A stretch of 64,000 bases of DNA from Candidatus Korarchaeum sp. (GTDB lineage Archaea > Korarchaeota > Korarchaeia > Korarchaeales > Korarchaeaceae). The notes beneath the pieces are model-generated. The model had not been told where the DNA came from. It made no database searches and saw only the letters and a list, made by a program, of their open reading frames with translations. Position numbers and translations under genes: made by a program. The stretch lies in contig JAWAID010000001.1 of NCBI GenBank assembly GCA_038888615.1, positions 558,001-622,000 of the forward strand. The letters are read 5' to 3'. This document shows, piece by piece, positions 50,585 through 58,974 of the stretch (positions are counted from its first letter, which is position 1; each line of letters opens with the position of its first letter).

Positions 50585-52909
50585 GTGCTCTCAAGACAAG
50601 GTAGCGCAGCCCTGCATATCAGGATATCCGGTGTAGTTCAAGGGGTAGGGTTCAGACCATTTATTCACAGAGTGGCCACTAGATATAACCTATCAGGGTA
50701 CGTCAGGAACTTAGGAGGAAGCGAGGTGGAGATAAGGGTTGAAGGGAACTACGGGGCGATCTCATCTTTCATAAAATCACTATTGGATGAGAGGCCACCT
50801 CCAGCTAGAATAGAGGAGATAATCATAAGATCAGATCAACCAAATGGCATCTCTGGGTTCTTCATACTCGGCAGTGGTGATAAAGCTGAGATCTACTCAA
50901 TGATACCGCCTGACTTCAGCATATGCGATCAATGTCTCAGGGAGGTTTACGACCCTTCCGACAGGCATTATAGGTATGCGTTCAACAGCTGCGCCTGGTG
51001 CGGTCCTAGGTTCTCGATGATGAGGAAGGTCCCCTACGATAGGGAGAACACTTCCATGAATGAATTCCCACTCTGCAAGGATTGTGAGCTTGAGTACAGG
51101 GATCCGAGCGATGAGAGGAGGTTTCATGCCCAGGGGATCTCATGCCCCAAGTGCGGTCCCTCCCTCTGGCTTGAGGACAGTAAGGGGAACAGAGTGAGCT
51201 CCGATGACCCAATAAGGGAGACAGCTGGGCTGATAGAGGAGGGTAAGATAGTCGCTATAAAGGGCATCGGGGGTTATCACATCGCTTGCCTCGCTACCGA
51301 TGATGAAGTCGTCAGGAAGCTTAGGGAGAGGAAGAGGAGGCCATCCAAACCATTTGCCCTTATGGCCCTCGACCTAGGGACCGTTGAGAGATATGCTATA
51401 CTAGATGACGCTTCAAGGAGCCTGCTTTTGAGTCCAGAGAGACCTATAGTCCTTCTTCCAAGAAAAGAAGGTTCTGAGATCTCCGATTTAGTGGCACCGG
51501 GCCTGCACCTGGTCGGTACGATGCTGCCCTACACGGCTCTTCACCACATGCTACTGAGCGAAACGGGGGAGAAGGTGCTCATAATGACGAGTGGAAACGA
51601 TCACAATAAACCGATGTGCACAGATATAGAAAGCGCCAGGAGGAACTTGTCCGGGATAGTCGATTACTTTCTGCATCATGATAGGGAGATCGTGAATAGG
51701 GTGGATGATAGCGTCGTTAGGTTCACTGGAAGAAGGGTCACGATGATCAGAAGGTCCAGAGGCTACGCTCCCATGTGGATAAAGCTTCCGGCTCGCTTGA
51801 AGAGGCCAGCTATAGCATTCGGTGCCGAGCTCCAGAGTGCGGGAGCAGTGGCTTTCGAGGATAGGGTGGTCCTGACACAGTTCATAGGGGATACGGATGA
51901 GTTGGAGAACTTAGAGTTCTTAGATAGGATGCTCAGGTTCTTCGCTAGTGTTTACAGAGTAGATCCATCCGAAGCAGTTCTGGTGGCAGATAGACATGAG
52001 GAGTACTCATCTAGGAGGTTGGCTGAGCTCTGGGCCTCTAGGTACGGTTCACCCCTGGTGACCGTTCAGCACCATCATGCCCATGTGCTCTCCGCGATGG
52101 TCGAGGGAAGGGTGAATCCGGAGGAGGAGGTGATAGGAATAGCTGTCGACGGCCTCGGTTACGGGGATGACGGGACGTTCTGGGGAGGGGAGGTCCTCCT
52201 ATCGAGCTTCTCCCATTTCGAGAGGGTCGGTCACCTGAGACCCCAGCCGATGCCTGGCGGAGATAGGGCGTCCAGGTACCCCGTGAGGATGCTAATAGGT
52301 ATCCTGAGCACTTTCATGGACGATGAGGAGGTGCTCGAAGCTCTGAGGAAGAGGGATCTGATTAAGGGACTCCCTAAGGGAGAGGAGGAGGCCTTGGTAG
52401 CATTAAGGCAAGCCAGAAGTAAAACTCCCCTTATATCGAGCGTTGGGAGGGTGATGGATGCCATGAGCTCCTTACTAGGCGTCTGCTTCGAGAGGACTTA
52501 TGAGGGGGAGCCCGCGATGAAGCTGGAGGCAGTGGCCTCCAAGGGCAAACTGATAGACCTCGATCCCCCTAAGATAGTCGGGAACCTCATAGATACGAGT
52601 GAGTTCCTGGAGAGGGTGCTGAGCCTGGACGCCAGAAGGGAGGATGTGGCCTTCACCGCGATATACCTCATCGGTTACTCACTGGGGAGACTGGCATCGA
52701 TGAACCTCGGAAGGAGTGATCTGAACCTCGTCTTCGTCTCAGGAGGGGCTGCTGTCAATTCAATCCTGGTATCTGGCATCGAAGATGCCTTGAGGGAAGG
52801 GGGGGCTCAGGTGAAGCTGAACTCAGCGGTACCAGCCGGGGACGGTGGGATAGCGCTGGGGCAGGTGGCATCCCTCCTGGGGAGGGAGAAGGATTATGCA
52901 CTTAGCTGA
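50585..52909 (+). CDS. hypF: Carbamoyltransferase HypF
   Basis: HypF makes the carbamoyl group that becomes the cyanide ligands of the Ni-Fe site. The 774 residues show the acylphosphatase domain (ISGVVQGVGFRPFIHR at the N-terminus), two zinc fingers (CDQCLREVYD ... CAWCGPRF and CKDCELEYRD ... CPKCGPS), a YrdC domain (KGIGGYHIACLATDD, MTSGNDHNKP) and a Kae1-like domain (VQHHHAHVLSAMVE and VFVSGGAAVNSIL). All domains are complete. GTG start. The end overlaps hypD by 14 nt. Confidence 0.97.
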   Translation: MLSRQGSAALHIRISGVVQGVGFRPFIHRVATRYNLSGYVRNLGGSEVEIRVEGNYGAISSFIKSLLDERPPPARIEEIIIRSDQPNGISGFFILGSGDKAEIYSMIPPDFSICDQCLREVYDPSDRHYRYAFNSCAWCGPRFSMMRKVPYDRENTSMNEFPLCKDCELEYRDPSDERRFHAQGISCPKCGPSLWLEDSKGNRVSSDDPIRETAGLIEEGKIVAIKGIGGYHIACLATDDEVVRKLRERKRRPSKPFALMALDLGTVERYAILDDASRSLLLSPERPIVLLPRKEGSEISDLVAPGLHLVGTMLPYTALHHMLLSETGEKVLIMTSGNDHNKPMCTDIESARRNLSGIVDYFLHHDREIVNRVDDSVVRFTGRRVTMIRRSRGYAPMWIKLPARLKRPAIAFGAELQSAGAVAFEDRVVLTQFIGDTDELENLEFLDRMLRFFASVYRVDPSEAVLVADRHEEYSSRRLAELWASRYGSPLVTVQHHHAHVLSAMVEGRVNPEEEVIGIAVDGLGYGDDGTFWGGEVLLSSFSHFERVGHLRPQPMPGGDRASRYPVRMLIGILSTFMDDEEVLEALRKRDLIKGLPKGEEEALVALRQARSKTPLISSVGRVMDAMSSLLGVCFERTYEGEPAMKLEAVASKGKLIDLDPPKIVGNLIDTSEFLERVLSLDARREDVAFTAIYLIGYSLGRLASMNLGRSDLNLVFVSGGAAVNSILVSGIEDALREGGAQVKLNSAVPAGDGGIALGQVASLLGREKDYALS

Positions 52910-54029
52910 ATTAAGAGATAAAGAAATATCACTAAAAATAGCAAGAAAGATAAAAGAAATAAGTAAAGATCTTGGAAATATAAAAATAATGAACTTTTGT
53001 GGTACGCATGAATGGACGATAACTCACTACGGCCTCAGGTACCTGATGCCCGAGAACCTGGAGCTGGTAGCGGGTCCGGGATGCCCCGTGTGCATAACCC
53101 CAGCCCAGTACGTGGACGCAGCGGTCAGGCTGGCGATGGAAGGCGTGAGGGTGCTGACCTTCGGGGACAGTTACAGGCTCATGGGCTCCAGGAGGAGCGG
53201 TCTCCCCAAGAGCCTAGAGGAGGCTAAGGAGAAGGGGGCTAGCGTGGAGATAGTTTACGGGATGTTAGATGCTATTAGGATGGTAAGAGACGGTAAGGAA
53301 TCTGTTTTCCTCTCTGTAGGCTTTGAGACGACGGCTCCGGCTACACTGAACCCCATCCGCTCGGGTGAGATTCCCAGTAACCTCAGCTTGATCGTGGCCC
53401 ATCGCCTCACACCGCCAGTGATGAGGTACGTGCTGGAGAGGTTTCCGGGCTCCCCCATAAGGGGGGTGATAGCTCCGGGGCACGTCTCAACGATAATAGG
53501 CTCCTCGGCTTGGGAGTTCGTGGCCGAGGAGTACGGAATACCGGTAGCTGTATCAGGCTTCGAACCCGTTGACGTGCTCCTCTCGGTCCTGGAGATAGTT
53601 AGGCAGATCGCGAGAGGTGAAGCCAAGCTCTTCAACGAGTACTCCAGGGTCGTCAGCTACGGAGGGAACGAGAGGGCCCTGAGGGTCATAGCCTCAACTA
53701 CGGACGTGGTCGACGCGGCCTGGAGGGGGATAGGGGTTGTGCCTAAGAGCGGCCTGGTGCTGAAGGAGGAGCTCTCCGAGTTCGATGCGCTGAAGAGGTA
53801 CGGCTTAAGCGAGCCCTCAGAGTGGCGTGACGACTCACCTCCAGGTTGCAGGTGCGCTGAGATCACGCTGGGAATAGCCAAACCGACGGATTGTCCTCTT
53901 TTCATGAGGACCTGCACTCCTCAGAGGCCTTACGGCCCGTGCATGGTTTCGATCGAGGGAACCTGCTTGATATGGGCCAAGTACGGGGGCGGTGAGTTCC
54001 TCAGGGGGCTCCTAGATCTATCGACTTGA
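52896..54029 (+). CDS. hypD: Hydrogenase maturation protein HypD
   Basis: HypD holds the iron with HypC while CN and CO ligands are attached. Conserved motifs are NFCGTHEWTI (near 35), GPGCPVCITP, SVGFETTAP, APGHVSTIIG and the C-terminal [4Fe-4S] ligands CRCAEITLGIAKPTDCPLF with CTPQRPYGPCMVS. All are intact. The first ~35 codons are markedly A+T rich (AAA, ATA, AGA codons) while the rest matches the GC-rich hypF, a sharp change near 53000. Confidence 0.97.
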   Translation: MHLAELRDKEISLKIARKIKEISKDLGNIKIMNFCGTHEWTITHYGLRYLMPENLELVAGPGCPVCITPAQYVDAAVRLAMEGVRVLTFGDSYRLMGSRRSGLPKSLEEAKEKGASVEIVYGMLDAIRMVRDGKESVFLSVGFETTAPATLNPIRSGEIPSNLSLIVAHRLTPPVMRYVLERFPGSPIRGVIAPGHVSTIIGSSAWEFVAEEYGIPVAVSGFEPVDVLLSVLEIVRQIARGEAKLFNEYSRVVSYGGNERALRVIASTTDVVDAAWRGIGVVPKSGLVLKEELSEFDALKRYGLSEPSEWRDDSPPGCRCAEITLGIAKPTDCPLFMRTCTPQRPYGPCMVSIEGTCLIWAKYGGGEFLRGLLDLST

Positions 54030-54560
54030 TGGTGGTAAGCGGCTCACGGATCTAATCCGAGGGCCCGATCTGCGGATGGCGCTGGAGCGTGTATGAATTG
54101 AGGTGATGGAGCCGGAAAGTCCTCAAGCAAAGCGGTGCCACCCTTCCTAGGGCTCCTCCCGCGTGATGATGGGGTCATGCGCTCCCGAGAGAGCAGGATC
54201 AAGGGTCGTAAGAGAGGTTGGCTTCGATATATCCCGACCCTCACGGAGACTCAGTCCCGTCCCCTCCGAGGGCATTCTCTCGGATAACTGACCATTGCGA
54301 AGTTTCCGATGAGCTCTCTCGGAATCGGGCTATAGGGGATGGTCAATATCGCTTTATTCCAATCGATCCCTCTCAGGGACCACGGTACCATAGAATCGAA
54401 TCTTCCCGGACACCTTTGAGCTCATCTAACTTCCTCCCGATCTCATCGAATCCCCTTCAAACTCCTCGTAACTTACGCTGATCCTAAGCCTGCGAGTCCT
54501 CCCCGGGGCTCTCTGAATCCGGTGGAGATGGTCGCGAGGATCCCGAGTACTTGCCATCCG
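54030..54560 (-). pseudogene. Possible decayed coding sequence (multiple frames)
   Basis: About 530 nt without an intact gene, yet protein-like stretches follow one another on the minus strand in shifting frames: TRRLRISVSYEEFEGDS, then FDEIGRKLDELKGVREDSI, then GIDWNKAILTIPYSPIP with RELIGNFAMVSYPRE, and later LLEDFPAPSPQFIHAPAPSA. Each ends in a stop and the next resumes in another frame. This could be a gene broken by several indels or just chance in GC-rich DNA. I do not recognise the parent family. Confidence 0.3.
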
Positions 54561-54610
54561 CCACTCCACGCTAACGGTGGGACCCGCCGGCGAACACCCG
54601 TCTGCAATTA

Positions 54611-54658
54611 GTATTACTAAATTCCCTAGATGGTAATATTTATAAGATACAGTAATAC
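54611..54658 (+). promoter_or_regulatory. Putative NikR operator and promoter of nikMNQO
   Basis: Three matching half-sites lie in this stretch: GTATTAC (54611-54617), GTAATA (54633-54638) and GTAATAC (54652-54658). The first two form TATTAC-N15-GTAATA, close to the GTATGA-N16-TCATAC layout of known NikR sites. The first and third are perfect 7-bp inverted copies. The likely TATA box TTTATAAG (54639-54646) lies between the second and third half-sites, so a bound repressor would block it. A nikR gene lies at the far end of this transporter operon. Confidence 0.65.
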
Positions 54659-54678
54659 CTCCCCATCCGGGTGATATT

Positions 54679-55293
54679 ATGCACATCCCCGACGGCTTCC
54701 TGGACCCGGCCGTGGCGCTGACCCTCTACGCGGTGTCCTTAGCTGCGGTGATCTACTCGGGTAGGAGGTACTTCAGGGGGGGTGGCGACATACACTACCT
54801 CTCCGTGACGGCTGCAGCTATATTCGCCGCTCAGATGTTGAACTGGCCGATACCAGGCGGTACCTCAGCTCACTTCGTTGGTGGGGCATTCGCATCGATA
54901 CTGATAGGTCCCTTCGGAGGTTGCTTGGCGATGTTCATGAACCTGCTCGTCCAATGTCTCCTGATGGGGGACGGTGGCATAACAGCCCTGGGAGCCAACG
55001 CGTTCAACATGGCGGTAGTGGGTGTGTTCTCGGGCTACGCCATATATAAGGCCGCTCTGAGATACCTGGGTGAGGGCAGAAAGTTCTTATCAGCGTTTCT
55101 GGCGGGCTGGCTGAGCATAACCCTGGCCGCGGTCACCTGCGGCGTGGAACTGGGTCTCTCCCCGAGCTTCGGGTATCCCCTGGCGGTGACCGTACCCGTG
55201 ATGGGGTCGTGGCACCTGGCCTTGGGGCTGGTAGAGGGCCTGGCCACGGCGATGATAGTAACCTACCTATCCGGCAGGGGGTTGAGATTGTGA
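54679..55293 (+). CDS. nikM: Nickel ECF transporter substrate-binding membrane protein NikM (CbiM family)
   Basis: A 204-residue S-component. The N-terminus MHIPDGFL provides the metal-binding Met-His. Family motifs NWPIPGGTSAHFVGGAFAS and MGDGGITALGANAFNMAVV are intact across about six helices. CbiM (cobalt) and NikM (nickel) are close relatives; nickel is chosen because of the hydrogenase maturation genes upstream and NikR downstream. GGGTGA precedes the ATG by 4 nt. Confidence 0.9.
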   Translation: MHIPDGFLDPAVALTLYAVSLAAVIYSGRRYFRGGGDIHYLSVTAAAIFAAQMLNWPIPGGTSAHFVGGAFASILIGPFGGCLAMFMNLLVQCLLMGDGGITALGANAFNMAVVGVFSGYAIYKAALRYLGEGRKFLSAFLAGWLSITLAAVTCGVELGLSPSFGYPLAVTVPVMGSWHLALGLVEGLATAMIVTYLSGRGLRL

Positions 55294-55553
55294 GGAGTTA
55301 CCTCGCCATAATCCTGTTGGTGCTGATAAGCCCTCTCTTCGGGGTCATAGGTGCTAACGTAGTGGGCTACAGGGAACCGTTGGACGTAGCGGCCGAGCTC
55401 ATCGGCATGGAGGAATCCGAACCGATATGGAGCGGGATATTCCCTGACTACACGTTACCGGGGCTGCCCGATGAGTTAGCTTACGTAATAGCTGGGCTCG
55501 TGGGAGTGGGGGTCCTCCTGCTGCCCTCCCTGGTAAGGAAGGCGAGGCCTTGA
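55290..55553 (+). CDS. nikN: Nickel transporter small subunit NikN (PDGLE-like)
   Basis: An 87-residue protein with an N-terminal helix (about 5-25), an external segment with PDYTLPGLPDELAYV matching the PDGLE-type region, and a C-terminal helix. It is the small accessory subunit needed for metal uptake. The GTG at 55290 overlaps the nikM stop (GTGA). Confidence 0.85.
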   Translation: MRSYLAIILLVLISPLFGVIGANVVGYREPLDVAAELIGMEESEPIWSGIFPDYTLPGLPDELAYVIAGLVGVGVLLLPSLVRKARP

Positions 55554-56275
55554 GGAGGAGCATCGAGAGGGTATTCGAAGAAGCCTCGAGGTCCTTCTAC
55601 GATTGGCTTTCCTCGATGGAACTCTCAGTCGGAAGGCTTCACGCGAATCCACTCGCATCCTTCCTCTCCTGCGTGGTTGCAGTATCGCTGGCTTCCTTCT
55701 CATCGAGGGTATCGCAAGTCCTCTTCATAATGGTCCTTTCTTCAATTATCCTCGTTTTTTGCAATGTTAAGAGATTCAGGAGGTACCTGAAGCTTTCTCT
55801 GGCCTGGTTCTCCTTCACCTTGGTCATAATGCTGCCTAGGATGGTTCAGGAGATCGGAACCATCCTCCTGCCACTGAGGGTGGCCGCAGCTCTCCTGACG
55901 CTGAGCGCCTTCATCGAGCTGGTGGGGGCCAGGAGGCTGATGAACGGGATCGATGGGCTGCTAGCGCCCCTCCTCGGGGGTAGCCTAGCCACCGCTCTCG
56001 AGGTGATGGTGAACCACATCGGTAGGTACGTGAGGTCGCTCGGCAGACTCGTGTTGGCCAAGGCCTCCAGGCTGATTGAGGGAGGTTTGACCGGAGATTA
56101 CTCGATAATCTCGCTCGCAGCCTCGGATCTCTTCTTCAGAGGATCTAGAGATGCTTTTTACACATCTTTGGTGCTGAGGTCGAGGATGTTCGAAGCTGGC
56201 TTGAGCAACAGCCCGAGGGATACCTCCATCATCCTCGCTATAGCGTTTACTTATACCCTCACCCTGTTGGCTTAG
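55550..56275 (+). CDS. nikQ: Nickel ECF transporter transmembrane protein NikQ (CbiQ family)
   Basis: A 241-residue T-component with about five helices. It couples ATP hydrolysis in NikO to NikM. The usual Ala-Arg-Gly coupling motifs are degenerate; the second may be VLRSRMFEAGLS near 210. The family call therefore rests largely on position, size and topology. The TTG start overlaps the nikN stop by 4 nt. Confidence 0.84.
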   Translation: MRRSIERVFEEASRSFYDWLSSMELSVGRLHANPLASFLSCVVAVSLASFSSRVSQVLFIMVLSSIILVFCNVKRFRRYLKLSLAWFSFTLVIMLPRMVQEIGTILLPLRVAAALLTLSAFIELVGARRLMNGIDGLLAPLLGGSLATALEVMVNHIGRYVRSLGRLVLAKASRLIEGGLTGDYSIISLAASDLFFRGSRDAFYTSLVLRSRMFEAGLSNSPRDTSIILAIAFTYTLTLLA

Positions 56276-56283
56276 GTGTCCCG

Positions 56284-57138
56284 ATGGAGCTGTGCGCATC
56301 TGAAGCGAGCTACACCTACCCGGACGGTACCAAGGCCGTCGACAGGGTCAGCTTGTGCGTACGCTCAGGCGAGGTAGTCTGCATCCTCGGTCCCAACGGG
56401 TCCGGGAAGAGCACCTTGCTCCTCCTACTGGCCGGTCTCATCAGGCCGACTTCTGGCAGCGTCACGCTCGATCGCGTGGAACTGGAGAGCGTAGCCGGGT
56501 ACAGGAGGATCTGCGGTGTCCTCTTCCAGACACCTTCGGACCAGCTGGTAGCGCCTACCGTCGAGGAGGATGTGGCCTTGGGGCCTAGGCAGCTCAAACT
56601 GGGTGATGAGGAGGTCAGAGGGAGGGTCAGGTCATCCCTGGAGAGGTTCGGTCTCATGGGGTTCGAGGGGAGGTCCCCGTTTAGGATCAGCGGGGGAGAG
56701 GCGGCTAAGGTTGCCTTGGCTGGGTTGGTAGCACTGGACCCTCAGATATACCTGCTCGATGAACCGAGCTCCTCCCTGGACAGCGAAGGGATAGAGGCAT
56801 TGAAGGGATTACTGAGGGAACTCAAGGAAAGGGGGAGGATAATAGTGGTAGCGACGCAGGACTCCGATTTCGCTTCAGAAGTGGCGGATAAGGTCTACAT
56901 CATGAAGGAAGGCAAGATAATCGCTGGAGGTGGCTTAGAGGTCCTGAGCCAAATTCAGCTCGAGGAGGTGGGAATCAGGACACCTACAGCCTTAAGGATA
57001 TACAGGAGACTATCACTACCTCTTAGCGATCCTCCGGTGAATCTGGAGTCCCTGATAGATGCTCTAAGGAAGCTCCTCTCCACCCCCCAGAGGGATCAGG
57101 AAGGGCTTGATGGTACTCACGGTCCTCAGAGCCTGTAA
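56284..57138 (+). CDS. nikO: Nickel ECF transporter ATPase NikO (CbiO family)
   Basis: A 284-residue ATPase. Walker A is LGPNGSGKSTLLLLLAG, the Q-loop lies in CGVLFQTPSDQLVAPTVEEDV, the signature is ISGGEAAKVALAG and Walker B is IYLLDEPSSSLD. Where nearly all ABC ATPases have a switch histidine (STHD), this one reads VVATQDSDF, so His is replaced by Gln. The C-terminal ~60 residues are an extension. Its last 75 nt overlap nikR on the other strand. Confidence 0.93.
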   Translation: MELCASEASYTYPDGTKAVDRVSLCVRSGEVVCILGPNGSGKSTLLLLLAGLIRPTSGSVTLDRVELESVAGYRRICGVLFQTPSDQLVAPTVEEDVALGPRQLKLGDEEVRGRVRSSLERFGLMGFEGRSPFRISGGEAAKVALAGLVALDPQIYLLDEPSSSLDSEGIEALKGLLRELKERGRIIVVATQDSDFASEVADKVYIMKEGKIIAGGGLEVLSQIQLEEVGIRTPTALRIYRRLSLPLSDPPVNLESLIDALRKLLSTPQRDQEGLDGTHGPQSL

Positions 57139-57486
57139 CTCCGTGAAGAGCTGCCTGACCCTTGAGAGAGATCCTAGGACGATCACCACTTCCAAGCACC
57201 TCTCCTCATCCACGTGAACGTGAGATGTAGACCTTATCAGATCGAAATACTTATGCTGGATCTCCGTCACATCGGATCCCCTGTGGTGATCGTAGACGAG
57301 GAGTATGGCCCCAGCTACCTCCTTATCCACCTCCGAGAGGACCCAGTACCTCTCCGCTATGTAGAGGGATATCGCCTCGGATATGGCCTTGGACCTGCTC
57401 CTCACGTTCGTATGAGAGAGCAGATCATTTAACTTATCCATCAAATCGCTCGGTATAGATATAGCTGTCCTCGAGACTCCCTTCAT
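57064..57486 (-). CDS. nikR: Nickel-responsive regulator NikR
   Basis: A 140-residue nickel sensor. The ribbon-helix-helix part is VSRTAISIPSDLMDKLNDLL with SRSKAISEAISLYI. In the ACT-like metal domain the nickel ligands are at His78, His89, His91 and Cys97, in QHKYFD and STSHVHVDEERCLEVVIVLG, the same spacing as His76/87/89/Cys95 of E. coli NikR. It should repress nikMNQO when nickel is plentiful. ATG 57486 has AGGTGA five bases upstream; GTG 57495 is an alternative. Confidence 0.95.
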   Translation of the reverse strand: MKGVSRTAISIPSDLMDKLNDLLSHTNVRSRSKAISEAISLYIAERYWVLSEVDKEVAGAILLVYDHHRGSDVTEIQHKYFDLIRSTSHVHVDEERCLEVVIVLGSLSRVRQLFTELQALRTVSTIKPFLIPLGGGEELP

Positions 57487-57661
57487 GATGATCACCTATT
57501 CCAGCGTAATGCCCTAAAAAAGGTGACTGCTCTCCGCGGGTTTCTTGAGCCCCAAGCCGTGAGTCTCGGGGCATTCCTTCATGAGTGAATCTGGAAGTAT
57601 AACGGCTGCTCTCGGAGCACATCTTTAAAATATTCAGGCCGATAGCATGCTAGGTGATATC

Positions 57662-58096
57662 ATGCCCCTGCTGAGGAGGAAACGTGAGCTGCCCCTGAGA
57701 GTCGAGGACGTCATGACATCCCCAGCCGTGACCGTGAAGATGGATACCCCGGTGGAGGAAGCTGCGAAGGTGATGGATGAGAGGAGGATAAGCAGCATAT
57801 TGGTAGTCGATGATAACGGAAAGCTGGTGGGCATCTTCACGGACAGGGACCTCAGGTTCGCCGCTGCTAACGGTAAGATAGGTAAGGGGATCCCCATACA
57901 CATGCTGATGACGGAGAACCCCATCACGATATCCCCCGGTGAGCCGATAACGGAGGCCCTCAGGAAGATGAGGGACGCCGATGTGAAACACCTGCCGGTC
58001 GTAGATAAGGAGAACAAGCCGGTCGGTGTGATAGCCGCTAGAGATGTGCTTGACGCGGTCATGATGCTGATGCAGCTAATGACGGGTCAAGCCTGA
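57662..58096 (+). CDS. CBS-domain pair protein
   Basis: A 144-residue Bateman module with two CBS domains (VEDVMTSPAVTVKMDTPVEE, SSILVVDDNGKLVGIFTDRD and LMTENPITISPGEPITEA, HLPVVDKENKPVGVIAARD). Such modules bind adenosine nucleotides and control other proteins. The first domain is preceded by a short basic tail only. ATG 57662 has GGTGA at 57654-57658 and a CTTTAAAATATT box 30 nt upstream. Its partner is unknown. Confidence 0.93.
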   Translation: MPLLRRKRELPLRVEDVMTSPAVTVKMDTPVEEAAKVMDERRISSILVVDDNGKLVGIFTDRDLRFAAANGKIGKGIPIHMLMTENPITISPGEPITEALRKMRDADVKHLPVVDKENKPVGVIAARDVLDAVMMLMQLMTGQA

Positions 58097-58099
58097 TTT

Positions 58100-58411
58100 T
58101 CAGGGGAACATATCCTCCACCTCTCCAGTGGACGGGTTCCATACCCTGAGCTCCTTACCCTTTTTCTCCTTCGGCTCGACTAACATGCTCCTTCCCTCTG
58201 TCTTTGTCGGTATCAAGAAGAACTCCTGGATGCTCCCGTCTTCGTGAAGGAGGACCAGCTTGTACTTGTCCTCAGTCCTCTCCTTGGTCTCGGGATCCCT
58301 GTACTCTATGAGAGCGAACCTCCCCCTGGAGACCAGGGTCCTTAGCTCCCTCTTCCCCTTCTTGCTAATGGTTATGGCTTCATCTAGCGGCATCCCGTGA
58401 TCCGGTTTCAA
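58100..58411 (-). CDS. Small beta-rich protein, unknown
   Basis: A 103-residue basic protein with alternating charged strands (FALIEYRDPETKERTEDKYK, LVLLHEDGSIQEFFLIPT) and a C-terminal ELRVWNPSTGEVEDMF. No family recognised. It follows another unknown gene on the same strand with a 14-nt gap, so the two may be co-transcribed. It converges on the CBS gene with a 3-nt gap. Confidence 0.6.
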   Translation of the reverse strand: MKPDHGMPLDEAITISKKGKRELRTLVSRGRFALIEYRDPETKERTEDKYKLVLLHEDGSIQEFFLIPTKTEGRSMLVEPKEKKGKELRVWNPSTGEVEDMFP

Positions 58412-58425
58412 GAGCTAATAAAGGT

Positions 58426-58746
58426 TCAGTAATCCACACCGATCCTGAATCTCTCAGCCCCCTCCCTAGATATGACCAGCTTCAAGCTGTCCCCTACGGT
58501 GGGCTTCCCGATCCTCTCGTACTCCTCATCGCTTAGGACGATCGTGACAGAGGGTAGCGATGGCTGGGAGAAGGGGATGGGGAGTCTCATGTACTTCTCC
58601 ATCGCCCTCATGACCTGGAACATCATGGCCTCCTCCTCGCTCTCGGGGGGAGGGATCTCCTCTACACCGCTCGGTCTACTCAGGGATAAAAGAACTCCGG
58701 ACTGCGTCTTCCTGACCTCGGTAACCTCCAGGTTCAGAGTGAGCAT
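58426..58746 (-). CDS. Small protein, unknown (weak arcadin-1-like look)
   Basis: About 106 residues. The N-terminal strand LTLNLEVTEVRKTQSGVLL, a proline/glutamate-rich middle and a C-terminal VTIVLSDEEYERIGKPTVGD followed by a strand recall my memory of the arcadin-1 family, found beside crenactin genes in some archaea. No actin-like gene is near, so this is only a hint. ATG 58746 is chosen over TTG 58773 because a TTAAGCTTAATA element sits at about 58776-58788. Confidence 0.58.
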   Translation of the reverse strand: MLTLNLEVTEVRKTQSGVLLSLSRPSGVEEIPPPESEEEAMMFQVMRAMEKYMRLPIPFSQPSLPSVTIVLSDEEYERIGKPTVGDSLKLVISREGAERFRIGVDY

Positions 58747-58974
58747 CTCTATCGAGGCATTGGAGGGCTCCAAGTATTAAGCTTAACCTTCCACCTCGAG
58801 TTCGCCGGGATCCCTACAGGAACCCCGATCCCTCACCAGCGGTAGATTCAGCGCCCCGTTCTTGTGTAGGTGCTTGAGGCCAGCCAAGTGGCTAGGTGAG
58901 AGTAGAGGCGATCGCGATCAGCACCTCACGCAGACCGATCAGATCGTTTGGTTGGAGATAGGTCTAAAATATAC

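Noticed and set aside
54218-54481. Plus-strand frame of 87 codons in the gap before nikM
   Set aside because: Composition is Pro/Ser/Arg-rich and antisense to the stretch that looks coding on the minus strand; no start signals.
54679-57138. Cobalt (CbiMNQO) transporter for cobalamin synthesis
   Set aside because: CbiM and NikM cannot be told apart by sequence alone, but a canonical NikR with nickel ligands, NikR-like half-sites and the neighbouring hydrogenase genes favour nickel. No cobalamin gene is near.
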